DNA of 64,000 nucleotides from Drosophila miranda (lineage: Eukaryota; Arthropoda; Insecta; Diptera; Drosophilidae). A program made the position numbers and the translations under genes. The DNA lies in assembly GCF_003369915.1 (NCBI RefSeq), contig NC_046675.1, forward strand, positions 3,224,001 to 3,288,000, written 5' to 3'. Shown in pieces: positions 39,184-49,650 of the stretch; within the stretch, counting starts at the first letter, position 1, and the number at the start of each line of letters is the position of its first letter. The notes below the pieces were generated by a model, which was not told where the DNA came from, did no database searches, and worked only from the letters and a program-made list of their open reading frames with translations.

Positions 39184-39752
39184 GTCGTCACGTCAATGTT
39201 ACAGGTATTTGAAAACTTGTTGCTTGTCAACCTCCAAGTTTTAAATTTTGCCTACCGGTTAAAAGAGAGCCTTAACCGATTCAGAGAGCAAAAAAGACAG
39301 TGCAGTGCTGGCAGCGCTTCTTTTGTGCCAGCACTAGCGCGTTCGAGCATAATTAGTGCCAAATCGACCACAAGTAGAAAGTGAGACGTTTTTTTTATGT
39401 TGTGTTGTGTTGTTGAGTGCGCGCCTGTGAATTTAGTTAATTTACCTCGTTAATCTCTCGACTTGATCAATTCGAGTTATTAAGAACGGGAGTGTACATG
39501 TGTGTGTCCGGTTTGAGTACAATGTGAGCGTCCCCCTGAAGTGTGTCTGCCCACAATTAGGTTCTCACGGATCGAAACCGCAACCGAATCGAGAGAGAAG
39601 CAGCAGCAACAGGCCAAAATATTTTGCAGCCTAGAGCCTCTATCTCTCTGTCTTAATTAGCAAATAGCCAACAGTGCAAGTGCCACAGCAACAGGCCAGC
39701 CAGGCAGCGTGTGTGTTGGGTGCTGAGGAGGTGCCTTCGTGTGTGTTTAATA

Positions 39753-42700
39753 ATGCGCGCCACAATCGAGTTTGAGGAATGCCTAAAGGATTCGCCGAGA
39801 TTCAGGTGCGTATCAAGGCCATACCAATACCATGACACGGATCTCGCGTATCTTTGGCTGAGCTGCTTTTGTCGGGCTGTTTCCGCTTTTGGCAGTTGAT
39901 ATTTTTGCATTACTGCGATGCGAGAGAGCAGAGCCTCGGGCCATGTAGCGTGACTGGTTGCTATCAGCACCACCCACCCCCTCATTCTCCTATTCTCTGA
40001 CTCCGTCTCTCGTTCCATCCACGGCTCAAACGCTGGCTGTTTCGGGCTTAATCATCAATCGAACAAACTTTGCACTTGCCCGTCCCGTCACTGCTTTGGA
40101 ATTTACACATATATGCCGATGAAAAACTATTGCATCTCTCCCCGTCATGCCGTCCATCCCCTGGTCCCAACAATTTCTATTGTCTCCCCACTAATTGTCG
40201 AACAGACAGACATTCGGATGATAAGATTTCACCAAAATTGACTCTGCTTTCGCTCGTAAACACAAAAAAAGAAACAATCCGAAACAAACCCGATGAGGCG
40301 ACAAATCGATGCTTTTAGAGAGCAGCAGTGGAGATGATTAGCCCCACAAGAGGCGACGCAACAGTTCGGCCTGCCCTGCAGCGCCACTTTAATTGGAGGC
40401 GCAAATATCGCTTTAATAAAGCGGCATGGCATAAATTAAAAGTGTCATCGTAAACACAAAACGACACAAAGAGTAAGCGAGTCTCCTACCCCGACAGCCG
40501 ATGGCTTCTTGGATTAAGCACGCACAGATAATGTTTTGTTCAAAAGCAACTTTAATCGGTACAACAGCAAGAGCAACGTCAGCATCCATCCCCATTCCCA
40601 GTCCTACCATCTACAGCATCTGCTGTGCTGTTGTTTACATTTTCAAGATTGTGCTAACGTTTTCAATTTGCTTTTGTTTGTTTGTGTTTGTGTGTGTGTG
40701 TCCAGACAATTTGTGTCCAAGGAGGAGAGCGATATTGAGCACTTGGAGCAGCGGCTGGAGAAAATCATCAAGCTGTGCAATGTTGCCGTCGACTCGGGGA
40801 AGGAGTATGTCAAGAACCAGAGGTAAATGCGCATATAAATTCCGCCTCATGCATATTCATTGATATCGATTCGACTTCCACCTGCCATGTCCACAGCGCC
40901 TTTGCCATGTCCTTGTGGGATCTGCAGCAGCATTTTTTAGACAACAAAAACGCCCACAATGCGCTGGGAAAGCTGATTCATTGTTTCCAGGTGGGTCCAA
41001 GCAGGTTGTCACCGCCAAAAAAAGGCTCCTAAAGTTTAACTTTTTGTTTTTGGATTCCTGGCAGGAAATGAACAAGTTCCATACGACTCTGTTGGATCAG
41101 GCCAGTCGCACGGTGCTCAAAAATCTCACTGTATTTGTAAAGGACGACATTAATCAGGTGAAGGACTACAAGGGACACTTTCTCAAGGTCTCCGAGGGCT
41201 ATGACAATGCATTGATCAAGAACGCACAGGTGTGTTTCAAAACTGTATCCTATTTTATAATCTGTAACCCCTCTTTCCTGTGCAGGCTAGTAAAAATCGC
41301 CCGCAGGAAGTGCAGGAGGCAGCCAATATCCTTGCCGCCTCCAAGTCCTGCTTCCAGCACACCGCCTTGGACTATGTCAACTATATAACGCTGGCGCAGT
41401 CTCGCAAGGTCCCATCAATACTGTCGACGGTAAGCAAGAAGTCTCCAAAGAGCGGCCAGTCTAAGCATTACTTATCTTTCATGAATGAAAAGGGGTTTTC
41501 TGCCTCTTCTCTGCTCCGCGCTGCTTCAGTACATAAGTGCACGGAGCAGTGGTTTTTTGTTATTGGCATGACGTCACAATTATTGTGCGATATATAGATA
41601 AGTACATATGTACGGCTTGCTGTTTTCGCCTGTACATTGCATATCTATAGCCATTGATCAACATGTTCGTTGAGTCAGTGGTTGAGTGTCCGCCAGTTGT
41701 CTATCGAGAGTGCTTGCTGCCGGATCGACGTGGACTCACTCTGTCTAACCAGCCTTTTCTTTGTATTTGTCACGTTTTCATGCTGATCTTCTTGTATATT
41801 TTGCATGTGTTTTTTGCGGTTGTGCCGTCAACAGCTGCTGGATTACTATCAGGCGTGCGTGACCTACTACCATCAGGGGTTTGACTTGTGCAACGATTTC
41901 GACGAGTTCTTCAAGAACATCAGCGAGGACTTGAATGCCCTGCGCGGCGATTACCAGCAGCTGGAAAAGGTCATGCAGAATCGGCACATGAGCGTGAATC
42001 GCTATTGCGATTCGAACACGAACAGTTCCTCGAACAAAATCGAGGGCTATTTGTTTAAGAAAAAATCAAAGGGCTTCAAGACCTGGTGCAGGCGTTGGTT
42101 CTATCTGAGCGACAACCAGTTGGTCTACAGGTGGGTTCTCATGGCTCTCCATTGATCATTTTAAACATCCTCCCAACACCAACACCAATCCCAAACCCAA
42201 TAAACACCCCACCATTTGCTTGCTTAGTTAATCGTCTATTTTTATTTGCAAACTTTTGATTTTTGTGATGTTTTATTGTGTTGTGATGTGATGTGATGTG
42301 TTGTGCTGAACGCTGAAGTGATTTGGATTCGCATTGCAGAAAACGCAGCAACGAGGACTCGTTTTCGGTCATGGAGGAGGACCTGCGCATCTGCAGTGTG
42401 CGGCCGGTGAACGAGGGCGATCGCCGCTTCTGCTTCGAAGTGATTTCGCCAACCAAGTGAGTACCTGAAACGCTGCTGTCATCCAAACTCACAGATAGCA
42501 GGTTCTAATCGCATGCCACTCCCATTTAGATCTCACATTCTGCAGGCTGACTCAGCCGATATGCTTTCCCTGTGGATTTCCGCACTGCAGCACAGTATTG
42601 GGGCAGCTATACAGCATGACGCCACGCACAACTCGCGGCCCCAGTCGACGAACATGCCCAATGCACTGCCCGCAAAGCGGAGAATGTAAGTGGAAAACAC

Positions 42701-44159
42701 ATAATAAGGAAATATAATAATAATAATGATTTCCAATTCCATGCAGCCACTGGGAGGAGTTTTTAAAGATACCAGGCAATGCACAGTGCTGCGATTGCCG
42801 CAGCCAGGATCCTCGCTGGGCCTCCATCAATCTGGGCATTACGCTCTGCATCGAATGCTCTGGTGTCCATCGCAGCCTCGGCGTCCACTACAGCAAGGTC
42901 CGCTCCCTGACTCTGGATGCCTGGGAGACAGAGAATGTCAAGGTCATGATGGAGCTCGGCAACGAGGTGGTTAATCGTATATATGAGGCGCGGGTGGGCG
43001 ATGACTGCGAGCTGAAGCGTCCCACGGAGCAGTGCGAGATTGGAGTGCGCGAGGCCTGGATTAAGGCAAAGTATGTGGAGCGACGGTTCGTGTGCGCCAT
43101 GCCCAAGCCACAGGAGCTGCTGGCCAGTGAAACAGCCGAGGTGCTGAGCATAGACAGCGGCGGTGTGGCGGACGAAGGTGGCAGCGGTGGTGGGGGCAGC
43201 AACGTTCTTGGAAAGCATGCCACGCTGCCGTTGGGCGGAACACGAAAGTGGGTTGTCAAGAAGCTACGCAGGAGGCGACAGCAGCGTTCTCTGCCAAAAA
43301 CATTGAGCGACGACCCAAGCATCTATAACACGGCCAAAACGGGCGACGAGCTGGACGAAGATGACGATGACGAGTCTATCAACATTCCATCAATGTCGTT
43401 GAGCATCTCGCGCGACGATTTGTTGGTCATTGGCGATGACCTAGGCCTGGACAGGTATGAGACGCCCTGCATTCTGGGCAGCGACCAGGAGAGCACCGAA
43501 GGCGAGTCCGATCCGGAGCTACCAGAGGAGGTGCCCTTCACACAGCTGGACGCGAATCAGTTGCTCTACAAGGCCTCTGTTGTGCACAATCTTCCGGTAA
43601 TGTGCATGGCCTTTGCCCTGGGCGCTGACAAGACATGGAAGAATCCCCAGGATCGTCAGCGCTCGTTTCTGCACCAGGCCGTCATCTCTGGCTCGGTGAT
43701 GGCCTGCGAGTATCTGCTGCTGAACGGAGCAGTCATTGATGCGGTCGATGAGCTCGGCTACAGTGCGCTTCACATATCCACGGCCAAGGGGCACATTGCC
43801 CAGGTGTATCTGCTATTGAAAAACAAGGCCGCCTACGACCTGGCCTCGAGTGATGGCAAGAAGGCGCTGGACATAGCCGTTGATCAGAAGAACGCCGACA
43901 TTGTGACCCTGTAAGAAGAATACTTTTGCAGAATCGAATCGTCGATGCAATGCTAATTTCCATATTTTACAGTCTTCGGCTGACGCGACTCAACGATGAG
44001 ATTGGCCTGAACGACGAATACAATGGGGAGGACGAGACGTACAAGGATGTGATGAAGGACTTCTCCAACTTTGCTGCTAGTCAGCCGCGCATGCTGCGTC
44101 AGCGCAACGACTCGAACACACTGGAATCCCAGCGTAGCTCTCTGACCAACTCCGACTAG
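39753..44159 (+). CDS. CenB1A: CenB1A, ACAP-type Arf GTPase-activating protein (BAR-PH-ArfGAP-ankyrin)
   Basis: Ten coding exons join in phase: 39753-39805, 40706-40822, 40897-40990, 41065-41229, 41286-41429, 41835-42130, 42340-42456, 42530-42685, 42747-43910 and 43973-44159, giving 830 residues, as expected for fly centaurin beta. Residues 1-240 form the membrane-curving BAR domain (FEECLKDSPRFR, then helices). The PH domain is at about 258-353 (NKIEGYLFKKKSKGFKTWCR). The ArfGAP zinc finger starts near residue 395 with a C-x2-C-x16-C-x2-C pattern (CCDCRSQDPRWASINLGIT, CIEC) and the arginine finger in CSGVHRSLG. Ankyrin repeats lie at about 650-770 (SFLHQAVISGS, GYSALHISTAKGH). The protein stimulates GTP hydrolysis by Arf6-type GTPases in endocytic recycling. 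A serine/acidic spacer lies between ArfGAP and ankyrin. The leader starts somewhere in 39.2-39.7 kb. Confidence 0.95.
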
Positions 44160-44848
44160 CAGAGAGCAGTTGGGGGTAGTAGCACTACACCGACGCCGAC
44201 GCGTCTAAAAAGTTGAAAACTTACTCGTTATTATGGATATTGTATGGATTAGTTAGTTAGGGCGCATATTGGATTGTTATTGGCTTTAAAGCGCGCTTTA
44301 CGCATACCAAACCAACTGTTAAACGGTTTCGATGTCTTCTCAATTGCCACTCAACACACTCAATGCATGTCGTTCTCTGTAGGCAATCTCTCTCGCTTGA
44401 AAGGCGCTTCCGATTACACACTTTCATTGCATTTTGCAAACAAGCAAACAAAAAAACATATATCTGATATATAGGTACATTTGGCATATATGTAGGTTTC
44501 TGTTTCCGAAGCATTTCAAGTCCGTTTTTAGCTTAAGCTTAAAGTTATACGTATTTATAGAGGAAATTATCATTTAAAATACATGTATTTACCTATATCG
44601 TATTGTACATCATCTTATTTGGTATTTATTAAACGATATTTTGTATTTGTAACTACATATACTATACGTATAGGTACTATATGTATGTGTACTATGTCTA
44701 GCTAGAAATTATATATTGTATTGTGTGTCGTGTATCGTATATCGTGTTAAAGAACTGTTTCAATGTTTGCATGTTTTCGAAAACAATCCAATACATATGT
44801 TGATGATATTTGGTGCCAACTGTTGTGAGCATCTCCCTTTAGTATCAG

Positions 44849-44854
44849 AATAAA
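44849..44854 (+). terminator. CenB1A: poly(A) signal of CenB1A
   Basis: AATAAA about 690 nt after the stop codon and only 129 nt before the end of the converging ZAD gene, so the two 3' UTRs abut or overlap. The intervening 44160-44982 holds no coding sequence. Confidence 0.5.
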
Positions 44855-44982
44855 GTTGTAACTTATTCGAAGTAACCTAATTACAAATGGTTATTGCTGT
44901 TCCCCCCCTGGCACAGCAAACATTAAGTACAGTATGACATCCTCTGTGTTGTAGCTAAATCTCTAGTGAGAAAATCCCGCCT

Positions 44983-47014
44983 TTAGGCAGAGGAAGCCGA
45001 TTGAAACTCAATCTCGCTCAACTCTGGCTCTGGCTCGGAAGCATAGTCGACACTTTTGTTTTGGATTTTGTGGACCGTCTGCAGATGTCGCTGAACGGCG
45101 CTCCGATCGTTGAACTGCCGCCCACATTCCGTGCAGGAGAACATCACGCCAGCATGGGCAACGAGGTGGCGACTGAGGCCGGACACGTGATTGAAGCTCC
45201 GATCACAAAGATGGCATTTGTGCGTACGTGAGTTACCCATGTGCACACGCGAAATGTGCTGTTGCAGGTTGGACTTTTGGGCAAAGCAACTCGAGCACTG
45301 CGAACACTTGTGACGCTTGGCCCCCGTGTGGATGTCCATGTGGCGCTTGAGGACTTCGCGCTGCGAAAAGGACAGGTCACACGAATCACATTTGTAGGGC
45401 TTGAGGCCCGTGTGGATAATCATATGGCGCTTGAGGGAACTGGCGCAGGACAGTTGCAGCTCACAAATGGGGCACTGCAGCGAGCCGCCTTTTCCGTTCT
45501 TCAGGTTCTTTATGTGCGCATTGTGGTGGCGCGTCAGCAGTTTCTCCGTGGGGAAGGCCGTTGGACACATTTGACATTGAAACGTCTTGACCGTATCGGT
45601 GACTCGACAGGCCTTTGGTTGAGGCTCGCGAGGCGACTGCTTTGACACGAACTCGCTCGATCCCTTCCGTTTGCCGACCTGCCGGCTCTCCCGTTTGGGT
45701 GTTTTCTCTTTGGGCTGAAAGGACGCACAGAATGTAATAGGGAACATGCCTCAGCCTTTAATCGACTTACCACAATAATGAGGTTCTGCTCAAAGTTGTA
45801 GACCTGCTGCTCCTCAGATATGTCGCCGTCCAAGTTAAATACCACAACATCGCGCATTTCCTCAGACTTCTCACCGCTGAACTGAATCTCCCCGTCGTCC
45901 TTAACTGCACGATAACAGGGTTAAACAGGGATAATCTATATGAGATTCCTTTTTCATACTAACTATTGTAGGACGTGATGTCGCTGTCCTGTTGAAACTC
46001 CGGCGGAGGTGAGTCGTGCTTGGGTTCCACTGTACTGGTTGAATTGATAATGTAAATTTCCCCATCCTCGGTCCTCACCACATCCCCAGCACCGACACCG
46101 ACCATCTTGATATCTGTAAATTCGTGAGCAGTGACATCTGTTGGAGAGTCTTCCTCTATGTCGATCGGATCCAAGTCGACTTCATCAGCGGCTGAAGTCT
46201 CTGGATCGCCGCCCAGCACGAATTCGACCTCTTCCGCTTTCAGGCATTGTGCGGGCGGGTGCTTCGAGGTAGAGCTGAGACGTCGTTTAATTGGATGCTT
46301 GGGAAGAAGGGCGGGGGGCGAATCTGGAACGGGCTCTGGGGCAAGCTTTACGTCCGGATCCATAGGTTCCCACGAACCAGCTTTCTTTTCGACTAGGAAT
46401 ACTTCTAGTTCGCCCATGAGTTTGGCCAGTTGCTCCCTGCGAATCTCCTCGTTCACTTCGTTGCGAAGTTCCTCCCGCACATCCTTGCGCACCTCGTCGG
46501 CCAGCTCCTTGCGCACCTCTGCAGCTACTTCTTGGCGCAACTCGAGGCGCGCGGCCTCCAAACGCTTGACGAACTCCTGCTCCTGATTCTCCTTGGACTT
46601 TTCACGCCATTTTTCGGCCTCTGCCTCGCGCACCTTCTCTTGGTTTGCTATGAATGCCACCGACTCCTCGAACTCCAGCTCATCCTCGTCGTAGTCGTCC
46701 GACTCCTTTGAAAAGACGCGGCTTTTCTTGCCCAAGCCGAGCAGGCGAATGTGTTTGCGCAATTTTTTCTCTGTTGCCTGGCTGCGTTGGCGGAACAGGA
46801 AGGACTTCTCCAGTTGGTAACGGCACTCGTCGCATATCTTTTTGGGGAATGGATCTGATGGCTTTGGATCCAGTGAGACACAGGCCATCAGACGCATCGC
46901 AATTGAGAGCCCAGTGGCATCGTCGCCGAATATGGTGTGGGCATCTAGATGCTCCTTCAGACACAGGCGGCACAAGGTCTTCAAGTCGGGGTAACACAAC
47001 TCCGCCTCTGGCAT
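44983..47014 (-). CDS. ZAD-C2H2 zinc-finger transcription factor (six fingers)
   Basis: Three exons (47014-45964, 45904-45771, 45714-44983) give 638 residues. The N-terminal ZAD dimerisation domain carries the zinc cysteines as C15RLC18 and C61DEC64. Residues about 130-235 are a highly charged coiled coil (EVAAEVRKELADEVRKDV region), followed by an acidic linker. Six C2H2 fingers lie at about 440-610, starting FQCQMCPTAF and ending at HLQTVH, with HTG-type linkers only after fingers 2 and 3. ZAD-C2H2 proteins are a lineage-expanded insect family of sequence-specific nuclear factors, often active in the germ line or in chromatin architecture. The exact orthologue is not recognised. The ATG is the first in frame and sits 14 residues before the ZAD cysteines. 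The next gene on the same strand looks like a paralogue lacking fingers. Confidence 0.9.
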
Positions 47015-47060
47015 CGCAAACTATCTTTTTCGAATTGTTTTCAAGAACAACAATTCTGAT

Positions 47061-47230
47061 TCCCTCAGAAATATACCAAAATATACGTCAGATAAAATAT
47101 ACGGTCTAACCCTCAGAAATATACTGAACTATACCGTCTTATTTTTAAAATATACCATAAATATACTGACGAATTTCAAGTTCCATCATGAATATTTCTC
47201 GTTTTTAATATTCCGTCGAATAATGCTGGC
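47061..47230 (+). repeat. AAATATACC array plus fragment of the AT-rich block, copy 2
   Basis: CCCTCAGAAATATACC occurs twice, with further ATATACC/ATATACT units and the GTCTTATTTTTAAAATATACC motif, followed by a TTCCGTCGAATAATGCT piece. It begins only 47 nt upstream of the start codon of the six-finger ZAD gene, so it overlaps that promoter or leader. Confidence 0.7.
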
Positions 47231-47596
47231 AAATTAAAACCATTAGCTCTGCGCTTTGAGTTCTAGGCCTACTTTTTATTGTATTGTGTCTAAAACAAGG
47301 TTTATTCTATGTAATCCATTGGAATAAATGATGCAAGGACATAAGTTTTGAGGGAGCGAAAATTCTAAAAACCTGAGTTTAGTAGAAGTAGCCTAGTATG
47401 CAGATCCAAAATTAAATTTTGGCGCGTACAAATTATAGCTGAGGGAAAAGTACAAATAAACAAAGAATCGTTAAAACAATTACTTTAAATTTTGTGTACC
47501 CCTAAGGCCGTAAAGACATTGCTGGAGAACATTGCACCTATTCTCATTACGTTCCTGCGTCTGCCAGTGCAAATGCCTATTCTGCGTCTATTCCGA

Positions 47597-47604
47597 TATC
47601 GATA
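47597..47604. promoter_or_regulatory. DRE box
   Basis: Perfect palindromic TATCGATA, the binding site of DREF, in the otherwise empty 47015-47766 interval between the two ZAD genes. Which gene it serves is unclear; it is about 580 nt upstream of the six-finger ZAD gene. Confidence 0.45.
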
Positions 47605-47666
47605 GCAAACGTACGGTAGTGTAAATAGGCTATTTTTTTTTTATACGTCCAAAAAAAAAAGTATGT

Positions 47667-47672
47667 TTTATT
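47667..47672 (-). terminator. poly(A) signal of the finger-less ZAD gene
   Basis: AATAAA on the minus strand, about 95 nt after the stop codon. Confidence 0.5.
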
Positions 47673-47766
47673 TATACGACCGATTGCTTATGATAATAGT
47701 ATGTTGATAAGTAGAGCTATGAAAAAAAAACCATGGTTACATGGATATTGGCCATTATTTCTGCTG

Positions 47767-48929
47767 TCACTTCGACAATGTCGAACTATGCCTATCTCCG
47801 TGCCTGAGACGACAGCGTATACAATTGGCAGGATCCTCGGATGCTGGATCGTAGCGTTGGCTGTGCTTGCGACATAATATGTATCGATCCTTTCGACGAT
47901 GGGAACGAACTTTCTTGAGAGGTGAAGGCTTCACCTGGGTTGTTTTTTTAGCGGTAGATCTAAAAGACAGGAAGGTGTCGGTGTTGAAATCTTCTCGCAA
48001 GTTATTCAATTCTGGATCCGATATAGGTATTTCCACCATGGTTACTGGCACAATTGGCCCAGGAGTTGCGACTGCTTCTGGTGCTGTGGTCGATGGAGTT
48101 TTCGGGTTTGAATCATCATCTGAAATGTATGAAATAGTTTTAGCCAACGATGAGAATTGCCATATCAAAAGAACTGACCTAGAAGATCCACAAAGCTCAC
48201 ATTGCCGTCTTCCCTGACCTTATCAGGCATAACAGGAGCTTCAGCTACGTACAGCTCGGAACCTTCAAACGCCATCACCTGGTTCGAGGACGTAATGCTT
48301 CTCAGTCTCATATTGTCCGAGTCGGACCAGTAACTCTCGCAGCATTCGACATTGCCGTAGAGTGTCTCGTTGCGTTTGCGCTCGAAGAATCGCTCCATTT
48401 CATGAAAAACATCATCCAGGACGCCGATGCGGCACTTTTTCTTAGCTTCTTCCTCAATTTTCTCCTCCACTTCCTTTCGCAGCTCTTGTTCTATCTCGGC
48501 GCGCACTTCCTGCTTGCATGCGCTGAGCAATTGCTTTTTGTAAGAATCGATTTCGGTGCGGATCAGTTGAGCCGTCTGCATGCGCCACTGGGCGCTGCTC
48601 TCGGAGCAGGCTGTGGGTGTGCAGCCAGCCACATCGTGCAGCTCAAACTCGTCCTCGGCGGCTACCAAAGTGTCTACCAGCACGCCTTTCGGGTCCCGGC
48701 TCTGCAGGACCTTATTGCGCCGTAGCCTTCTGTCAGCAGCATGGCAGCGTTTGCGAAAAGCATAGTGCTCCTCGACTCGCAAAAGACATTCCGGGCAGAT
48801 AACTTGGGGCAGGTCATCGTTGGGCTGCACCTCGACAGCAGTGCAAGCTATTATCTTTAGGGCGGTTTGGCCATTGGAAATCAAAAAGTTGGCGTCGCTT
48901 GAGAGACACAGACGGCACACATTCAACAT
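47767..48929 (-). CDS. ZAD-domain protein without C2H2 fingers
   Basis: Two exons (48929-48179 and 48119-47767) give 367 residues. The ATG lies four residues before the first ZAD cysteine (MLNVCRLC), as is typical for the family; an upstream in-frame stretch has no ATG. ZAD cysteines are C5, C8, C45 and C48 (VCRLC, ICPEC). A charged coiled coil follows at about 122-165 (EVRAEIEQELRKEVEEK), then LDDVFHEMERFFERKRNE. The same ZAD, coiled coil and ME/LE-x-FxxxK segment order occurs in the neighbouring six-finger gene, suggesting tandem duplication. No C2H2 finger follows. The basic C terminus has only a C-x3-H and C-x2-C-x3-H pattern (LCRKHSQRY, CIRCRLRH), which could bind zinc in a non-C2H2 way. 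The role is unknown; it could dimerise through ZAD with finger-bearing partners. It diverges from Rpn2. Confidence 0.85.
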
Positions 48930-49080
48930 TGTTTGCCGGCACGGGACGAAACAGAAGCGCAAACACAGGACTTAGAACTATTAGTTTCTTAATTTTTGCA
49001 CCTTTTACAAAATCAAAACCCAACAATTAACAATTTTTAAAGTTGGATTCAAAATAAATAAGCAAAATAAAAACTGGACT

Positions 49081-49190
49081 TATCGATAAAATAAACCCCC
49101 CAGAAATATACCGTCTCATTTTCAAAATTTACCGTAAATATACCATCAACTCAAAAGTCTATAATATACCGTAAATGGTCACCCTGATTT
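49081..49190 (+). repeat. DRE box and AAATATACC array, copy 3, in the ZAD/Rpn2 divergent promoter
   Basis: A perfect TATCGATA opens the segment. CAGAAATATACCGTCTCATT, AAATATACC and ATATACCGTAAAT units follow, ending in TGGTCACCCTG, a near match to the Motif 1 (M1BP) core GGTCACACT. It begins about 150 nt upstream of the finger-less ZAD start codon. Confidence 0.65.
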
Positions 49191-49454
49191 TGAGTTGCTT
49201 TCGATACAAATAATAACGAAATGTATGTATTTTTAATATTTCAAATATCTTATTCAAAAAAATGTGTTTTGTGCCAAACTTAACACATTGATATAAAAAT
49301 ATCAGTTATTGGGCTGCTTAACGACATCATCTTGTCCCATATCGCCATCGTCTAGATCGCACACTTGTATATTCGTATACCATTCAAAACATTTTGTAGT
49401 ATTTTCCAGTATTTTGAAGACGCGTTACCTCTTGTCCAATGCAATGGAGAAGTA

Positions 49455-49466
49455 CGGCCACACTAT
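49455..49466 (+). promoter_or_regulatory. Rpn2: Motif-1-like promoter element of Rpn2
   Basis: CGGCCACACTAT differs by one base from the Motif 1 core GGTCACACT that marks TATA-less housekeeping promoters in flies. It is 185 nt upstream of the Rpn2 ATG, where a start site would be expected. Confidence 0.45.
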
Positions 49467-49650
49467 CTATGAGTGATTTTGCATTTTCGGCATAAAGAAA
49501 AATTTATAAAAAAAGGAGCAAATTGTTGGTTAGTACGCAGTAAATTAACTTAATTACATTCTATTTTTAAAGTGTTCGGTGTCTAAATTTGACATATCTC
49601 AATTACACATTTGTAGAACAGATATTCAGCTGGAAAAAAAGAAGCACAAA

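Larger units (their letters stand above)
38063..39752. other. divergent promoter region between Rassf and CenB1A
   Basis: About 1.7 kb separates the two start codons. It should hold both promoters and both leaders, but no clear TATA box is seen. The middle (38538-39183) is occupied by AAATATACC arrays and a duplicated AT-rich block, listed separately. Confidence 0.6.

Noticed and set aside
41430..41834. Short plus-strand frames in the fifth CenB1A intron
   Set aside because: Spliced out: the flanking exons join in phase (ILST then LLDYYQ) across a continuous BAR domain.
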